From positions 336,857 through 400,856 of the forward strand of contig NZ_JAAAKZ010000004.1 of NCBI RefSeq assembly GCF_009905605.1: a DNA stretch of 64,000 bases, in the 5' to 3' direction. Positions within the stretch are counted from its first letter, which is position 1. Each line of letters opens with the position of its first letter. Below are positions 8,792-16,099 of the stretch, piece by piece. The position numbers and the translations under genes were made by a program. Source of the stretch: Runella sp. CRIBMP (GTDB lineage Bacteria > Bacteroidota > Bacteroidia > Cytophagales > Spirosomataceae). The notes below the pieces were generated by a model. That model was not told the origin of the DNA, made no database searches, and worked only from the letters and a program-made list of their open reading frames with translations.

Positions 8792-11080
8792 TTACTTTGC
8801 TAAGTTACGTAATTCTTCTTCGTTTATCTGTACGGCAAACTTTTGGCGTAATTGCGTAAGCCAATTACGTTCCAGTTGTTTTTGGTAATCGTTTATCACG
8901 GCCCCACGCGCTTCACTGAAGGTTTTGATACGGGCGGGTTCGATTTTGGCAATGGAAACCCATACTTTTTCCTTGTTGATACTTACCAATTGATCGCCAA
9001 CCTCCCAGCGGGCGGCATCTATATAGCGGTTTGCTCCTTTGGCAAAAGCCCCTTCGGTAATGAGTATATTACCCAGTTTAAGGGCATTAAGGGCTTTTTC
9101 GAGGTCTTTTTTAGACGTGCTGAAATACTGAAAGCTTACCCGGCGGTTGCGAGACGCATTGGCCACGGGTTTGAATTTGCCGTAATCTTTCTCGATGATT
9201 CTCGTCAGGGGAACACTGTTATTGGTAAGCGCCTTAATAGCATTATGAAGGCGTATCGTGGAAATGGAATCTGGTTCATCGGCATCGCCGTAGGCGGAAA
9301 CTTCGACCGAATAATTTTCATTATTGAGTAAGGTCAGTGCAACTTCAAACAGGGCTTCCCGGTGTTTTACGCTTAGGATGGTCGATTTGGAAGGGAAAAG
9401 CAAATCGGTCCCTTTTCTCCGCAATTGATAAGGCTTAGAAGCAAGGGCTTCATGGGCCCTTTTAAGCAGCGTGTCACTCTCGCTCACCGCGAGGGTAGCA
9501 AAAGCGCGCTCGGGGTAGCGGTAGTTGGCTTTATTTTGTTCCCAATATTGCTTCTGACCCAAAGAGTCGGTCAAGGAGCGCTCCAATACGTTGGCTTCCA
9601 TGGCTTGGGTGTACAAGACTCCGTCGCGCATTTCGGTCATTAACGCCTTAAACTCAGGGTACTTTTTTTCCAAATTTGCTTCTTCTATTTCGACCAATTT
9701 CTGATTTACAAACTGACGAAAATAACGTTCGGCAAGGATGGGCAAGGAAGTACCGGCTGGGGTGGGCTGCTGACGATTGTAGACGTATTCAAAAAAATGA
9801 TTGACGCTATACGGCTGATTATCAATTTGTACCAGTGTTTTGTTTTCAATAGAAGCGTTGAGTGGTGTTTTGAATTTCCATTTGCCTCTTAGCAGGGATG
9901 TGTCGATCTGGGCCATGGCTGCCGCTTTGATAGGCGCAATTTCCGTCATTTTTGACGACGCACGTAGTTTAGTAATTAATGCTTCCCGAATGAGTTCACC
10001 GCGTGAATCAGTGGTTACTTTTTGCCGAAGTTGCGGGGCTAATTCAGTAAATGACTCAATGGGTTTGCGATTAATCAGTTTAACAATATGCCAGCCGTAG
10101 TTGCTCAAAAAAGGTTGTGAAATATCGCCGACGCGTTTGAGTGAGAATGCTACTTCTTCAAAAGCAGGGGTCATGGCTCCTGTGCCGAATTCATGAAGGA
10201 TGCCGCCGTTGTCTTTGGTGGTCGGCTCGTCGGAATAGTCACGGCACACCACTTCCCAAGCTTCTTGTTGCAATAAACTGTGGGCTTTTTCTATTTTGGA
10301 CTTGGCGGCGGCTTTGCCTTCAGAGGTGGCATTAGGACTGATACGTACCAAAATGTGCGCTACCTGAACCTTACCTCGCGAAGCGCGACGGTCATTCACT
10401 TTAATTAAGTGATAGCCTGCGCCCGTTCGTACGGGGTCTGTTATCTTTCCAATGGGCGAGGTGTAAGCAGCATTTTCAAAAGGATAAACCGTCTGAAATA
10501 CCGTAAAATGCCCTAAATCTCCCCCTTTTGGGCTAGATAACGCATCCTTTGAAAAACGGGTTGCGGCCTCTTCAAACGTAATTTCTTGTTGCAGAATTCG
10601 GCTACGTAGGGCAATGGCTGCCCGGTACGCCGATAAGGTGTCATCGGGAGAGGCGTCGGGAGATACGGGGATTAAGATATGTGAAGCTCTGACTTCCTGT
10701 TTCAAGCGTTCGTAGGCTTCTGCTACGAGGTTTTCCACAAATACTTTATCAGAAAGGTACGGCTGGGCCAATTGTTTCCGAAAAGAAGCCATTTCTTCCC
10801 TAAATTCGGCCGTTGTGTCTTTGCCAGCACTTTGGGCGGCGATTACTTTCAACTTTAAATTCGTATAAAGCTGAAGGTATTCCCTAATATTGGTTGATTT
10901 GGATGTGTCGTCCGAAAATTGGTTTTTGGTAAAAGATTGAAAGAATTCATCAGTCGTAAATTTCCGGTCACCTATGGAAAGAATCACAGGTTCGGGGGGA
11001 GCCTGTGGTGCCGGTTTGGACGTTTTGCACCCCCATATACTTATAAATACGCCAATAAAACCCCAAAAACGATACTTCAT
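8792..11080 (-). CDS. Lipoprotein peptidyl-prolyl isomerase, PpiC repeats plus an OmpA-like segment
   Basis: A 762-residue predicted lipoprotein: the signal peptide ends in the lipobox SIWGC, so the mature N-terminus would be Cys 18 or so. Two clear parvulin domains follow: ASHILIPV to YHLIKVNDR (about 133-235) and VAHILVRI to WHIVKLINR (about 239-342), each with the GGDLG/GGILHEFG landmark. A long helical middle region follows. Around residues 575-650 there is an OmpA-like pattern (VEVSAYGDADE, then RLHNAIKAL, then YGKFKPVA and NRRVSF), which would bind peptidoglycan. The C-terminal part resembles a degenerate third parvulin domain. It is the first gene of the isomerase block and has an exact promoter box upstream. 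Confidence 0.85.
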   Translation of the reverse strand: MKYRFWGFIGVFISIWGCKTSKPAPQAPPEPVILSIGDRKFTTDEFFQSFTKNQFSDDTSKSTNIREYLQLYTNLKLKVIAAQSAGKDTTAEFREEMASFRKQLAQPYLSDKVFVENLVAEAYERLKQEVRASHILIPVSPDASPDDTLSAYRAAIALRSRILQQEITFEEAATRFSKDALSSPKGGDLGHFTVFQTVYPFENAAYTSPIGKITDPVRTGAGYHLIKVNDRRASRGKVQVAHILVRISPNATSEGKAAAKSKIEKAHSLLQQEAWEVVCRDYSDEPTTKDNGGILHEFGTGAMTPAFEEVAFSLKRVGDISQPFLSNYGWHIVKLINRKPIESFTELAPQLRQKVTTDSRGELIREALITKLRASSKMTEIAPIKAAAMAQIDTSLLRGKWKFKTPLNASIENKTLVQIDNQPYSVNHFFEYVYNRQQPTPAGTSLPILAERYFRQFVNQKLVEIEEANLEKKYPEFKALMTEMRDGVLYTQAMEANVLERSLTDSLGQKQYWEQNKANYRYPERAFATLAVSESDTLLKRAHEALASKPYQLRRKGTDLLFPSKSTILSVKHREALFEVALTLLNNENYSVEVSAYGDADEPDSISTIRLHNAIKALTNNSVPLTRIIEKDYGKFKPVANASRNRRVSFQYFSTSKKDLEKALNALKLGNILITEGAFAKGANRYIDAARWEVGDQLVSINKEKVWVSIAKIEPARIKTFSEARGAVINDYQKQLERNWLTQLRQKFAVQINEEELRNLAK

Positions 11081-11132
11081 CTTAACTTTTTAAATCTTAA
11101 CAGGAATGCGCCTTCATTTATTGTGAAGTTTG

Positions 11133-11140
11133 CAAAGTTA
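11133..11140 (-). promoter_or_regulatory. Promoter -7 box of the lipoprotein isomerase gene
   Basis: The minus strand reads TAACTTTG, an exact TAnnTTTG box 52 nt upstream of the ATG at 11080. A TTG lies 23 nt further upstream. It is divergent from the truA promoter box 64 bp away. Confidence 0.55.
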
Positions 11141-11203
11141 CGCCAACTTTCTGAAAGTTTAAACAATACCTCCTTTTCACCCCCGCCAATCTGTTTTAGC
11201 CAT

Positions 11204-11211
11204 TATCTTTG
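11204..11211 (+). promoter_or_regulatory. Promoter -7 box of truA, three bases from the start codon
   Basis: TATCTTTG matches TAnnTTTG exactly and ends only 3 nt before the ATG at 11215. Transcription would begin at or beside the start codon, implying a leaderless or nearly leaderless mRNA. Confidence 0.6.
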
Positions 11212-11214
11212 CAC

Positions 11215-11970
11215 ATGCGTTATTTTATAGAAGTAAGTTATAAAGGAACAAATTATCATGGTTGGCAACGGCAACCCAACGGCAATACCGTACAGGAAGA
11301 ACTTGAGCGAGCGTTGGCCATTATTCTGCGGCAGCCCGTTGAAATCATCGGTAGTAGTCGAACCGACGCGGGCGTCCATGCCGAGCAGCAATTCGCGCAC
11401 TTTGACGTAGAAAATCCCATTGCTGCTCCCGACCGGGTGGCATTGGGGCTGAATAGCCTTTTACCCAAAGACATTACCGTACCCAAAATTGTGGCCGTCA
11501 GACCCGATGTACATTCTCGTTTTGCTGCCACGCACCGCTGTTATGAATACCGAATTATTTTTCAGAAAAACGCTTTTCTTACTGATTTAGCCCACGTATT
11601 TCGACCCGAGTTGGATGTTCAGCGAATGAATGAGGCCGCCGCGTTGTTGCTTCAATACACCGATTTTGAATGTTTTAGTAAAATCCATACCGACGTAAAA
11701 ACCTTTTTGTGTACCATTGAGCAGGCCTATTGGGAAGAAACTCGATTGGGACTAGTATTTCATATTAAAGCCAATCGTTTTTTGCGCGGTATGGTGCGCG
11801 CAATTGTAGGTACTTTGTTGGAAGTGGGGCAACGAAAAAAGTCGTACGCGGATTTTGAACAGTTGATTATATCCAAGAACCGTAAAAATGCCGCTGCTCA
11901 AGCGCCTGCCTGTGGGCTATTTTTGGTGGAAGTAGGCTACGATTGGGCGGCGGTCATGGACGATATTTAA
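11215..11970 (+). CDS. truA: tRNA pseudouridine(38-40) synthase TruA
   Basis: Forms pseudouridines at positions 38-40 of tRNA anticodon stem-loops. The 251-residue protein starts RYFIEVSYKGTNYHGWQRQ and has the catalytic motif SSRTDAGVHA with Asp 51. A later HRCYEYRI and NRFLRGMVRAIVGTLLEVG complete the family pattern. The ATG at 11215 is preferred to a TTG at 11209, which lies inside the promoter box. The stop codon is part of a perfect 50-bp palindrome that separates truA from the next gene. Confidence 0.95.
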   Translation: MRYFIEVSYKGTNYHGWQRQPNGNTVQEELERALAIILRQPVEIIGSSRTDAGVHAEQQFAHFDVENPIAAPDRVALGLNSLLPKDITVPKIVAVRPDVHSRFAATHRCYEYRIIFQKNAFLTDLAHVFRPELDVQRMNEAAALLLQYTDFECFSKIHTDVKTFLCTIEQAYWEETRLGLVFHIKANRFLRGMVRAIVGTLLEVGQRKKSYADFEQLIISKNRKNAAAQAPACGLFLVEVGYDWAAVMDDI

Positions 11971-12009
11971 CGTTGGCGAGGCTTAAGCCTCGCCAACGTT
12001 AAATATCGT
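11960..12009. terminator. Perfect 50-bp palindrome at the truA end
   Basis: Bases 11960-11984 are the exact reverse complement of 11985-12009, with no spacer and the truA stop codon TAA (11968-11970) in the left arm. As RNA it would form a very stable 23-25 bp stem. There is no clear U-tract, so it may act as a terminator, an mRNA 3'-end stabiliser, or a mobile palindromic unit. Confidence 0.7.
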
Positions 12010-12044
12010 TTTTAAAATTGACACACTTAAACGTATATATTCAT

Positions 12045-12635
12045 TTGAAGAAGATTGGGATTATATTACTGGCGGCTGGCGAATCCAAGCGCATGGGCTC
12101 GCCTAAACAACTCTTGGACATTGACGGAAAAAGCCTCCTGCGTCGGACGGCTGAAGTTGCTTTGGCAACAGATTGTTACCCTGTTGTCTTAGTCATTGGG
12201 GCCAATAAGGCTCAAATTGCCCCCGAAATCATTAACCTGCCGCTGACTGTCATTGATAACCCTATGTGGCCCGAAGGGATGTCGTCGTCGGTGAAGATGG
12301 GAATGGCAGGGTTATATATGACTTACAAAGACGTGGATGCCGTTCTGATTTTAGTGTGCGACCAGCCGTATCTTTCGGTGTCGCTGTTGGAGCGGATGAT
12401 TAAAATTTATGAAGAAAAACAACCGCCGATTGTCGCCTGTAAGTACGGCGACCAAATTGGTGTTCCTGCCTTGTTTGACCGTAAAATATTTGACGAACTG
12501 TTGACCCTGACGGGTGATAAAGGGGCGAAACCCGTTGTGATGAATCATTTGGACGAAGCCTACCTCGTGACTTTTGAGGCGGGAAGCGTTGATTTGGATA
12601 CCCCCGAAGATTACAAAGCTTTTCAAAATGGATAA
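12045..12635 (+). CDS. MobA/MocA-like nucleotidyltransferase
   Basis: NTP-transferase of the MobA-like family (NTP_transf_3), which transfers a nucleotide to a cofactor or sugar phosphate. The 196-residue protein shows the nucleotide-binding signature LLAAGESKRMGSPKQLL near its N-terminus, VDAVLILVCDQPYLS (metal-binding Asp) in the middle and GDKGAKPVV towards the end. It starts with TTG at 12045; another TTG at 12018 would add nine residues, and the first in-frame ATG would remove the nucleotide-binding loop. The sequence resembles MocA (molybdopterin cytidylyltransferase) but no molybdoenzyme gene lies nearby, so the substrate stays open. Confidence 0.8.
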   Translation: MKKIGIILLAAGESKRMGSPKQLLDIDGKSLLRRTAEVALATDCYPVVLVIGANKAQIAPEIINLPLTVIDNPMWPEGMSSSVKMGMAGLYMTYKDVDAVLILVCDQPYLSVSLLERMIKIYEEKQPPIVACKYGDQIGVPALFDRKIFDELLTLTGDKGAKPVVMNHLDEAYLVTFEAGSVDLDTPEDYKAFQNG

Positions 12636-12654
12636 TTTCAGGTAATGACGTTTA

Positions 12655-12684
12655 GTCTGCGGACTGCGCGTCTGCGGACTACGC
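12655..12684. repeat. Tandem 15-bp imperfect repeat
   Basis: Two adjacent 15-bp units (12655-12669 and 12670-12684) differ at one base; each contains the near-palindromic core AGTC-TGCG-GACT. It lies in the 228-bp gap before tldD1. No function is evident. Confidence 0.5.
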
Positions 12685-12778
12685 GTTGAAAATTTCGTTG
12701 CGCTGCAATGGCTTTTCGATAACGTCGCTTAATAAAGCAAATTTGTCGCGGAATAATAGGCTGGTTTTATAATTTCCT

Positions 12779-12786
12779 TATTTTTG
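12779..12786 (+). promoter_or_regulatory. Candidate promoter -7 box of the tldD1 operon
   Basis: TATTTTTG matches TAnnTTTG exactly, 77 nt before the tldD1 ATG. There is no clear -33 TTG. If used, the leader would be about 70 nt. The rest of the 12636-12863 gap shows only the tandem repeat. Confidence 0.4.
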
Positions 12787-12863
12787 AATGTTATGTTCTA
12801 ACCGATGGTAAGAAGTTTTTTCACTTCAACCGATTACAACGATTCATCAAAACTAGACCAAGC

Positions 12864-14510
12864 ATGAAAAGAAGGGATTTTATTCAGTTGTCAAGCATGG
12901 GCTTGGGGGCTATGATGGGAGCATCCATTCCCGTTTTGGGCAATGTGGTTCCTGTTGAGCAGCTGCTCGAACCCGCCGTCGATGCGGCCATTAAGAAAAA
13001 GATGGCTGATGTGGCCCTCAACGTGGCCAAGTCGAAAGGGGCAACTTATACCGATGTTCGCATCGGCCGTTATCTTCAACAATACCTCTTTACCCGTGAA
13101 ACCAGGGTTCAGAACATCGTTAATGCGGAATCGTACGGCGTAGGAATTCGCGTGATTGCCAACGGAACTTGGGGTTTTGCCGCTACGAGCGATGTGAGCA
13201 ACGAAGGCATTGCCAAATGTACCGAAACGGCCGTAGCTATTGCCAAAGCAAATTCAAAAATCCAGACCGAGCCGGTCGTTTTGGCTCCTCAAAAAGGAGT
13301 GGGAGAGGTAACGTGGAAAACGCCCATCAAGAAAAATGCCTTTGAGGTTCCGGTTCAGGAAAAGATTGATCTGTTGATGAAAGTAAACGGCGAGGCAATG
13401 AAAAACGGAGCGGGTTTTGTCACTTCCAACCTGTTTTTTGTCAATGAACAAAAATATTTTGCATCCTCCGATGGCTCGTATATTGACCAAGACATACACC
13501 GTATTTGGCCAACTTTTACCGTAACGGCCGTTGATAAACAAGCGGGTAAGTTCAAAAGTCGTGATGCTATCAGTTCGCCGATGGGCATGGGCTACGAATA
13601 TCTTGACGGTTTGGCCAGCGAAAAAATCGCGGGACCGAATGGGTTGGTTGGGTATCGCAACTCGTACGACATGGTTGAAGATGCCATCATGTCGGCCAAA
13701 CAAGCCAAAGAAAAAATGACCGCCAAGTCGGTCATGCCTGGTAAGTATGACCTCGTGCTGGACCCAAATCACTTGGGATTGACTATCCACGAATCGGTAG
13801 GTCACCCCACCGAGTTGGACCGCGTATTGGGGTATGAAGCCAATTATGCTGGAACCAGTTTTGCGACCTTGGACAAATGGAAAACCAAGAGTTTCAATTA
13901 TGGCAGCAAACAAGTCAATATCGTAGCCGATAAAACCCAGCCTTACACTTTAGGAACCGTTGGCTACGACGACGAAGGCGTTCCTTGCAAGGAGTGGGAT
14001 TTGATTAAAGACGGTATTTTGGTGAATTATCAGGCGATTCGTGACCAAGTAAATATTTTGGGCGAAAACGCCTCACACGGTTGCTGCTACGCCGACAACT
14101 GGAATTCGGTGCAATTCCAGCGGATGCCCAACGTGTCGCTGCGCCCAGGTAAAGAAAAACTCAACGTTCAGGAAATGATTAAGGGCGTTGAAAAAGGGAT
14201 ATACATTATTGGTCGTGGTTCGTATTCGATTGACCAACAGCGTTATAACTTCCAGTTTGGTGGCCAACTTTTCTACGAAATCAAAAACGGAGAAATCGTG
14301 GGAATGCTGGATGATGTAGCCTATCAGTCAAACACGCAAGAGTTCTGGAATTCGTGCGTGCAGATTTGTGACAAGGATGATTACCGTACGTTTGGGTCGT
14401 TTTTTGACGGCAAAGGGCAGCCTTCGCAGGTGAGTGCGGTTTCGCACGGAAGTTCGACGACGCGTTTTAACGGCGTGAATATCATCAATACGGGCAGAAA
14501 AATCGGATAA
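12864..14510 (+). CDS. TldD-family metalloprotease with twin-arginine signal (copy 1)
   Basis: TldD/PmbA-superfamily protein of 548 residues. TldD is the catalytic half of the TldD/TldE heterodimeric zinc protease, which in E. coli cleaves unfolded peptides such as pro-microcin B17 and CcdA. The zinc motif HESVGH is at 309-314. The N-terminus MKRRDFIQLSSMGLGAMM looks like a twin-arginine export signal, which E. coli TldD lacks. Near the C-terminus the segment that in E. coli TldD holds the third zinc ligand Cys reads FFDGKGQ, with no Cys. It is followed 19 bp later by a tldE-type gene, and the pair is repeated at 16100-19115. Its substrate is unknown. Confidence 0.88.
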   Translation: MKRRDFIQLSSMGLGAMMGASIPVLGNVVPVEQLLEPAVDAAIKKKMADVALNVAKSKGATYTDVRIGRYLQQYLFTRETRVQNIVNAESYGVGIRVIANGTWGFAATSDVSNEGIAKCTETAVAIAKANSKIQTEPVVLAPQKGVGEVTWKTPIKKNAFEVPVQEKIDLLMKVNGEAMKNGAGFVTSNLFFVNEQKYFASSDGSYIDQDIHRIWPTFTVTAVDKQAGKFKSRDAISSPMGMGYEYLDGLASEKIAGPNGLVGYRNSYDMVEDAIMSAKQAKEKMTAKSVMPGKYDLVLDPNHLGLTIHESVGHPTELDRVLGYEANYAGTSFATLDKWKTKSFNYGSKQVNIVADKTQPYTLGTVGYDDEGVPCKEWDLIKDGILVNYQAIRDQVNILGENASHGCCYADNWNSVQFQRMPNVSLRPGKEKLNVQEMIKGVEKGIYIIGRGSYSIDQQRYNFQFGGQLFYEIKNGEIVGMLDDVAYQSNTQEFWNSCVQICDKDDYRTFGSFFDGKGQPSQVSAVSHGSSTTRFNGVNIINTGRKIG

Positions 14511-14529
14511 TTAAACCACGACATCAACA

Positions 14530-15846
14530 ATGGCTATTTTAACGAAAGAAGAAGCTAAAAAAATCATAGATAAAGTGTTGGCGTTTTCAAAAGCCGACGA
14601 AATGAGCGTGAACCTGACGGGCAGCCGCACTGGAAACATCCGCTACGCCCGTAATACGGTTTCGACCAGCGGGGAGTCGTATGACTTGTCTTTGTCGGTA
14701 ACAGCCGTGTATGGCAAACGCTCGGGCACGTCTACTATCAACGAGTTTGATGACAAATCGTTGGAGAAAACCGTGCGGCGGGCCGAAGAAATTGCCCGAT
14801 TAGCGCCCGAAAATCCCGAATATGTGCCAATGCTTGGGCCGCAAACTTATTTGGAAAGTAATACTTTTTTGCAAAGTACGGCCGATATTAACCCCGAATA
14901 CCGGGCAAAAGTGGCGTTTGACAGCATCGATCCTTGTCGTAAAAAGAACTTAACGGCGGCGGGTTATCTGGAAGATACCACTGATTTTTTTGCCATGGGC
15001 AACAGCAAAGGGCTTTTTGGTTACAACAAATCCACCTCGGTCGAATTTTCTGTCACCGTTCGTTCGGCGGATGGAACTGGCTCTGGGTACGTATCTCGCG
15101 ATTTTAATGATGCCGCTAAGCTCAATGCCAAAGCATCGACGGAGATTGCTATGCAAAAAGCCATGGCTTCGGTATCGGCCAAAGCCCTTGAACCTGGGAA
15201 ATACACGGTAATTCTCGAACCAACGGCGGCCCTTGATTTGATTCAAAACATGATGCGCAGTATCGACGCCCGTAATGCCGATGAAGGTCGCAGCTTTTTG
15301 AGCAAAAAAGGCGGCGGAACGCGGTTGGGAGAAAAACTATTCGACGAGCGCGTAACCATTTATTCCGACCCGACCAACATTGATATTCCCAAAGCAGGGT
15401 TTTCACTGGACGGGCGTCCGCAAGAAAAAGTGACGTGGGTCGATAAAGGCGTGGTTAAAAATATGGCGTATTCTCGATTTTGGGCCCAAAAACAGGGCGT
15501 CAAAGCAGTGCCCCCTCCGCAGGGGTTCATCATGACTGGCGGTACGCAATCGCTGGCTGACCTTATTAAAGGAACCCAAAAAGGAATTTTGGTGACTCGA
15601 TTGTGGTATATCCGTGCCGTTGACCCCCAAACCTTGTTATACACCGGGCTTACCCGTGACGGGACGTTTTATATCGAAAACGGACAAATAAAATACCCCG
15701 TCAAAAACTTCCGTTTCAATGAAAGCCCTATTATCATGCTCAATAATCTTGAAGCGATGGGCGTACCCGCCCGCGTGAACGGAAGCATGATTCCCCCGCT
15801 GAAAATTCGCGATTTTACCTTTACAAGTTTATCGGACGCCGTCTAG
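14530..15846 (+). CDS. TldE/PmbA-family protein (copy 1)
   Basis: A 438-residue partner of TldD in the TldD/PmbA superfamily. TldE lacks the HExxxH motif and serves as the non-catalytic half of the protease heterodimer in E. coli; none is visible here either. Recognisable parts include NIRYARNTVSTSGES near the N-terminus (about 38-52), RNADEGRSFLSKKGGG (about 244-259) and DPQTLLYTGLTRDGTFYIE (about 361-379). There is no signal peptide, in contrast to its TldD partner. It starts 19 bp after tldD1 and is clearly related to the second copy at 17778, so the pair arose by tandem duplication. Confidence 0.85.
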   Translation: MAILTKEEAKKIIDKVLAFSKADEMSVNLTGSRTGNIRYARNTVSTSGESYDLSLSVTAVYGKRSGTSTINEFDDKSLEKTVRRAEEIARLAPENPEYVPMLGPQTYLESNTFLQSTADINPEYRAKVAFDSIDPCRKKNLTAAGYLEDTTDFFAMGNSKGLFGYNKSTSVEFSVTVRSADGTGSGYVSRDFNDAAKLNAKASTEIAMQKAMASVSAKALEPGKYTVILEPTAALDLIQNMMRSIDARNADEGRSFLSKKGGGTRLGEKLFDERVTIYSDPTNIDIPKAGFSLDGRPQEKVTWVDKGVVKNMAYSRFWAQKQGVKAVPPPQGFIMTGGTQSLADLIKGTQKGILVTRLWYIRAVDPQTLLYTGLTRDGTFYIENGQIKYPVKNFRFNESPIIMLNNLEAMGVPARVNGSMIPPLKIRDFTFTSLSDAV

Positions 15847-16022
15847 TTGAGTGTAAAGTGAGAAAGGCTAAAGTGTAAGGAAATTAGTTGGGTCAGTAGT
15901 CAGATGTGCTGGGTACGGTCTGACTATGTCTGACCTTGTTGCATCAACCTTTACACACTCGTTTGCCGTTCATCAAAATCCCCCTGTCTGGGGGAGAATT
16001 AAGACTATATTTATCAGGATTT

Positions 16023-16053
16023 TTGAAATTGAATTAAACACATTCAATTTCAA
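16023..16053. promoter_or_regulatory. 12-bp perfect inverted repeat upstream of tldD2
   Basis: Bases 16023-16034 are the exact reverse complement of 16042-16053 with a 7-nt spacer, 47 nt before the tldD2 start. A near-consensus box TATATTTA is at 16006-16013, so the repeat lies just after a possible promoter and could be an operator or leader hairpin. The remaining 15847-16000 gap has a loose inverted repeat around 15890-15942 and no coding signal. Confidence 0.4.
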
Positions 16054-16099
16054 ACGTTTTTTCAATTACCCATACAACCATCTATAAACAAACTAAGCC

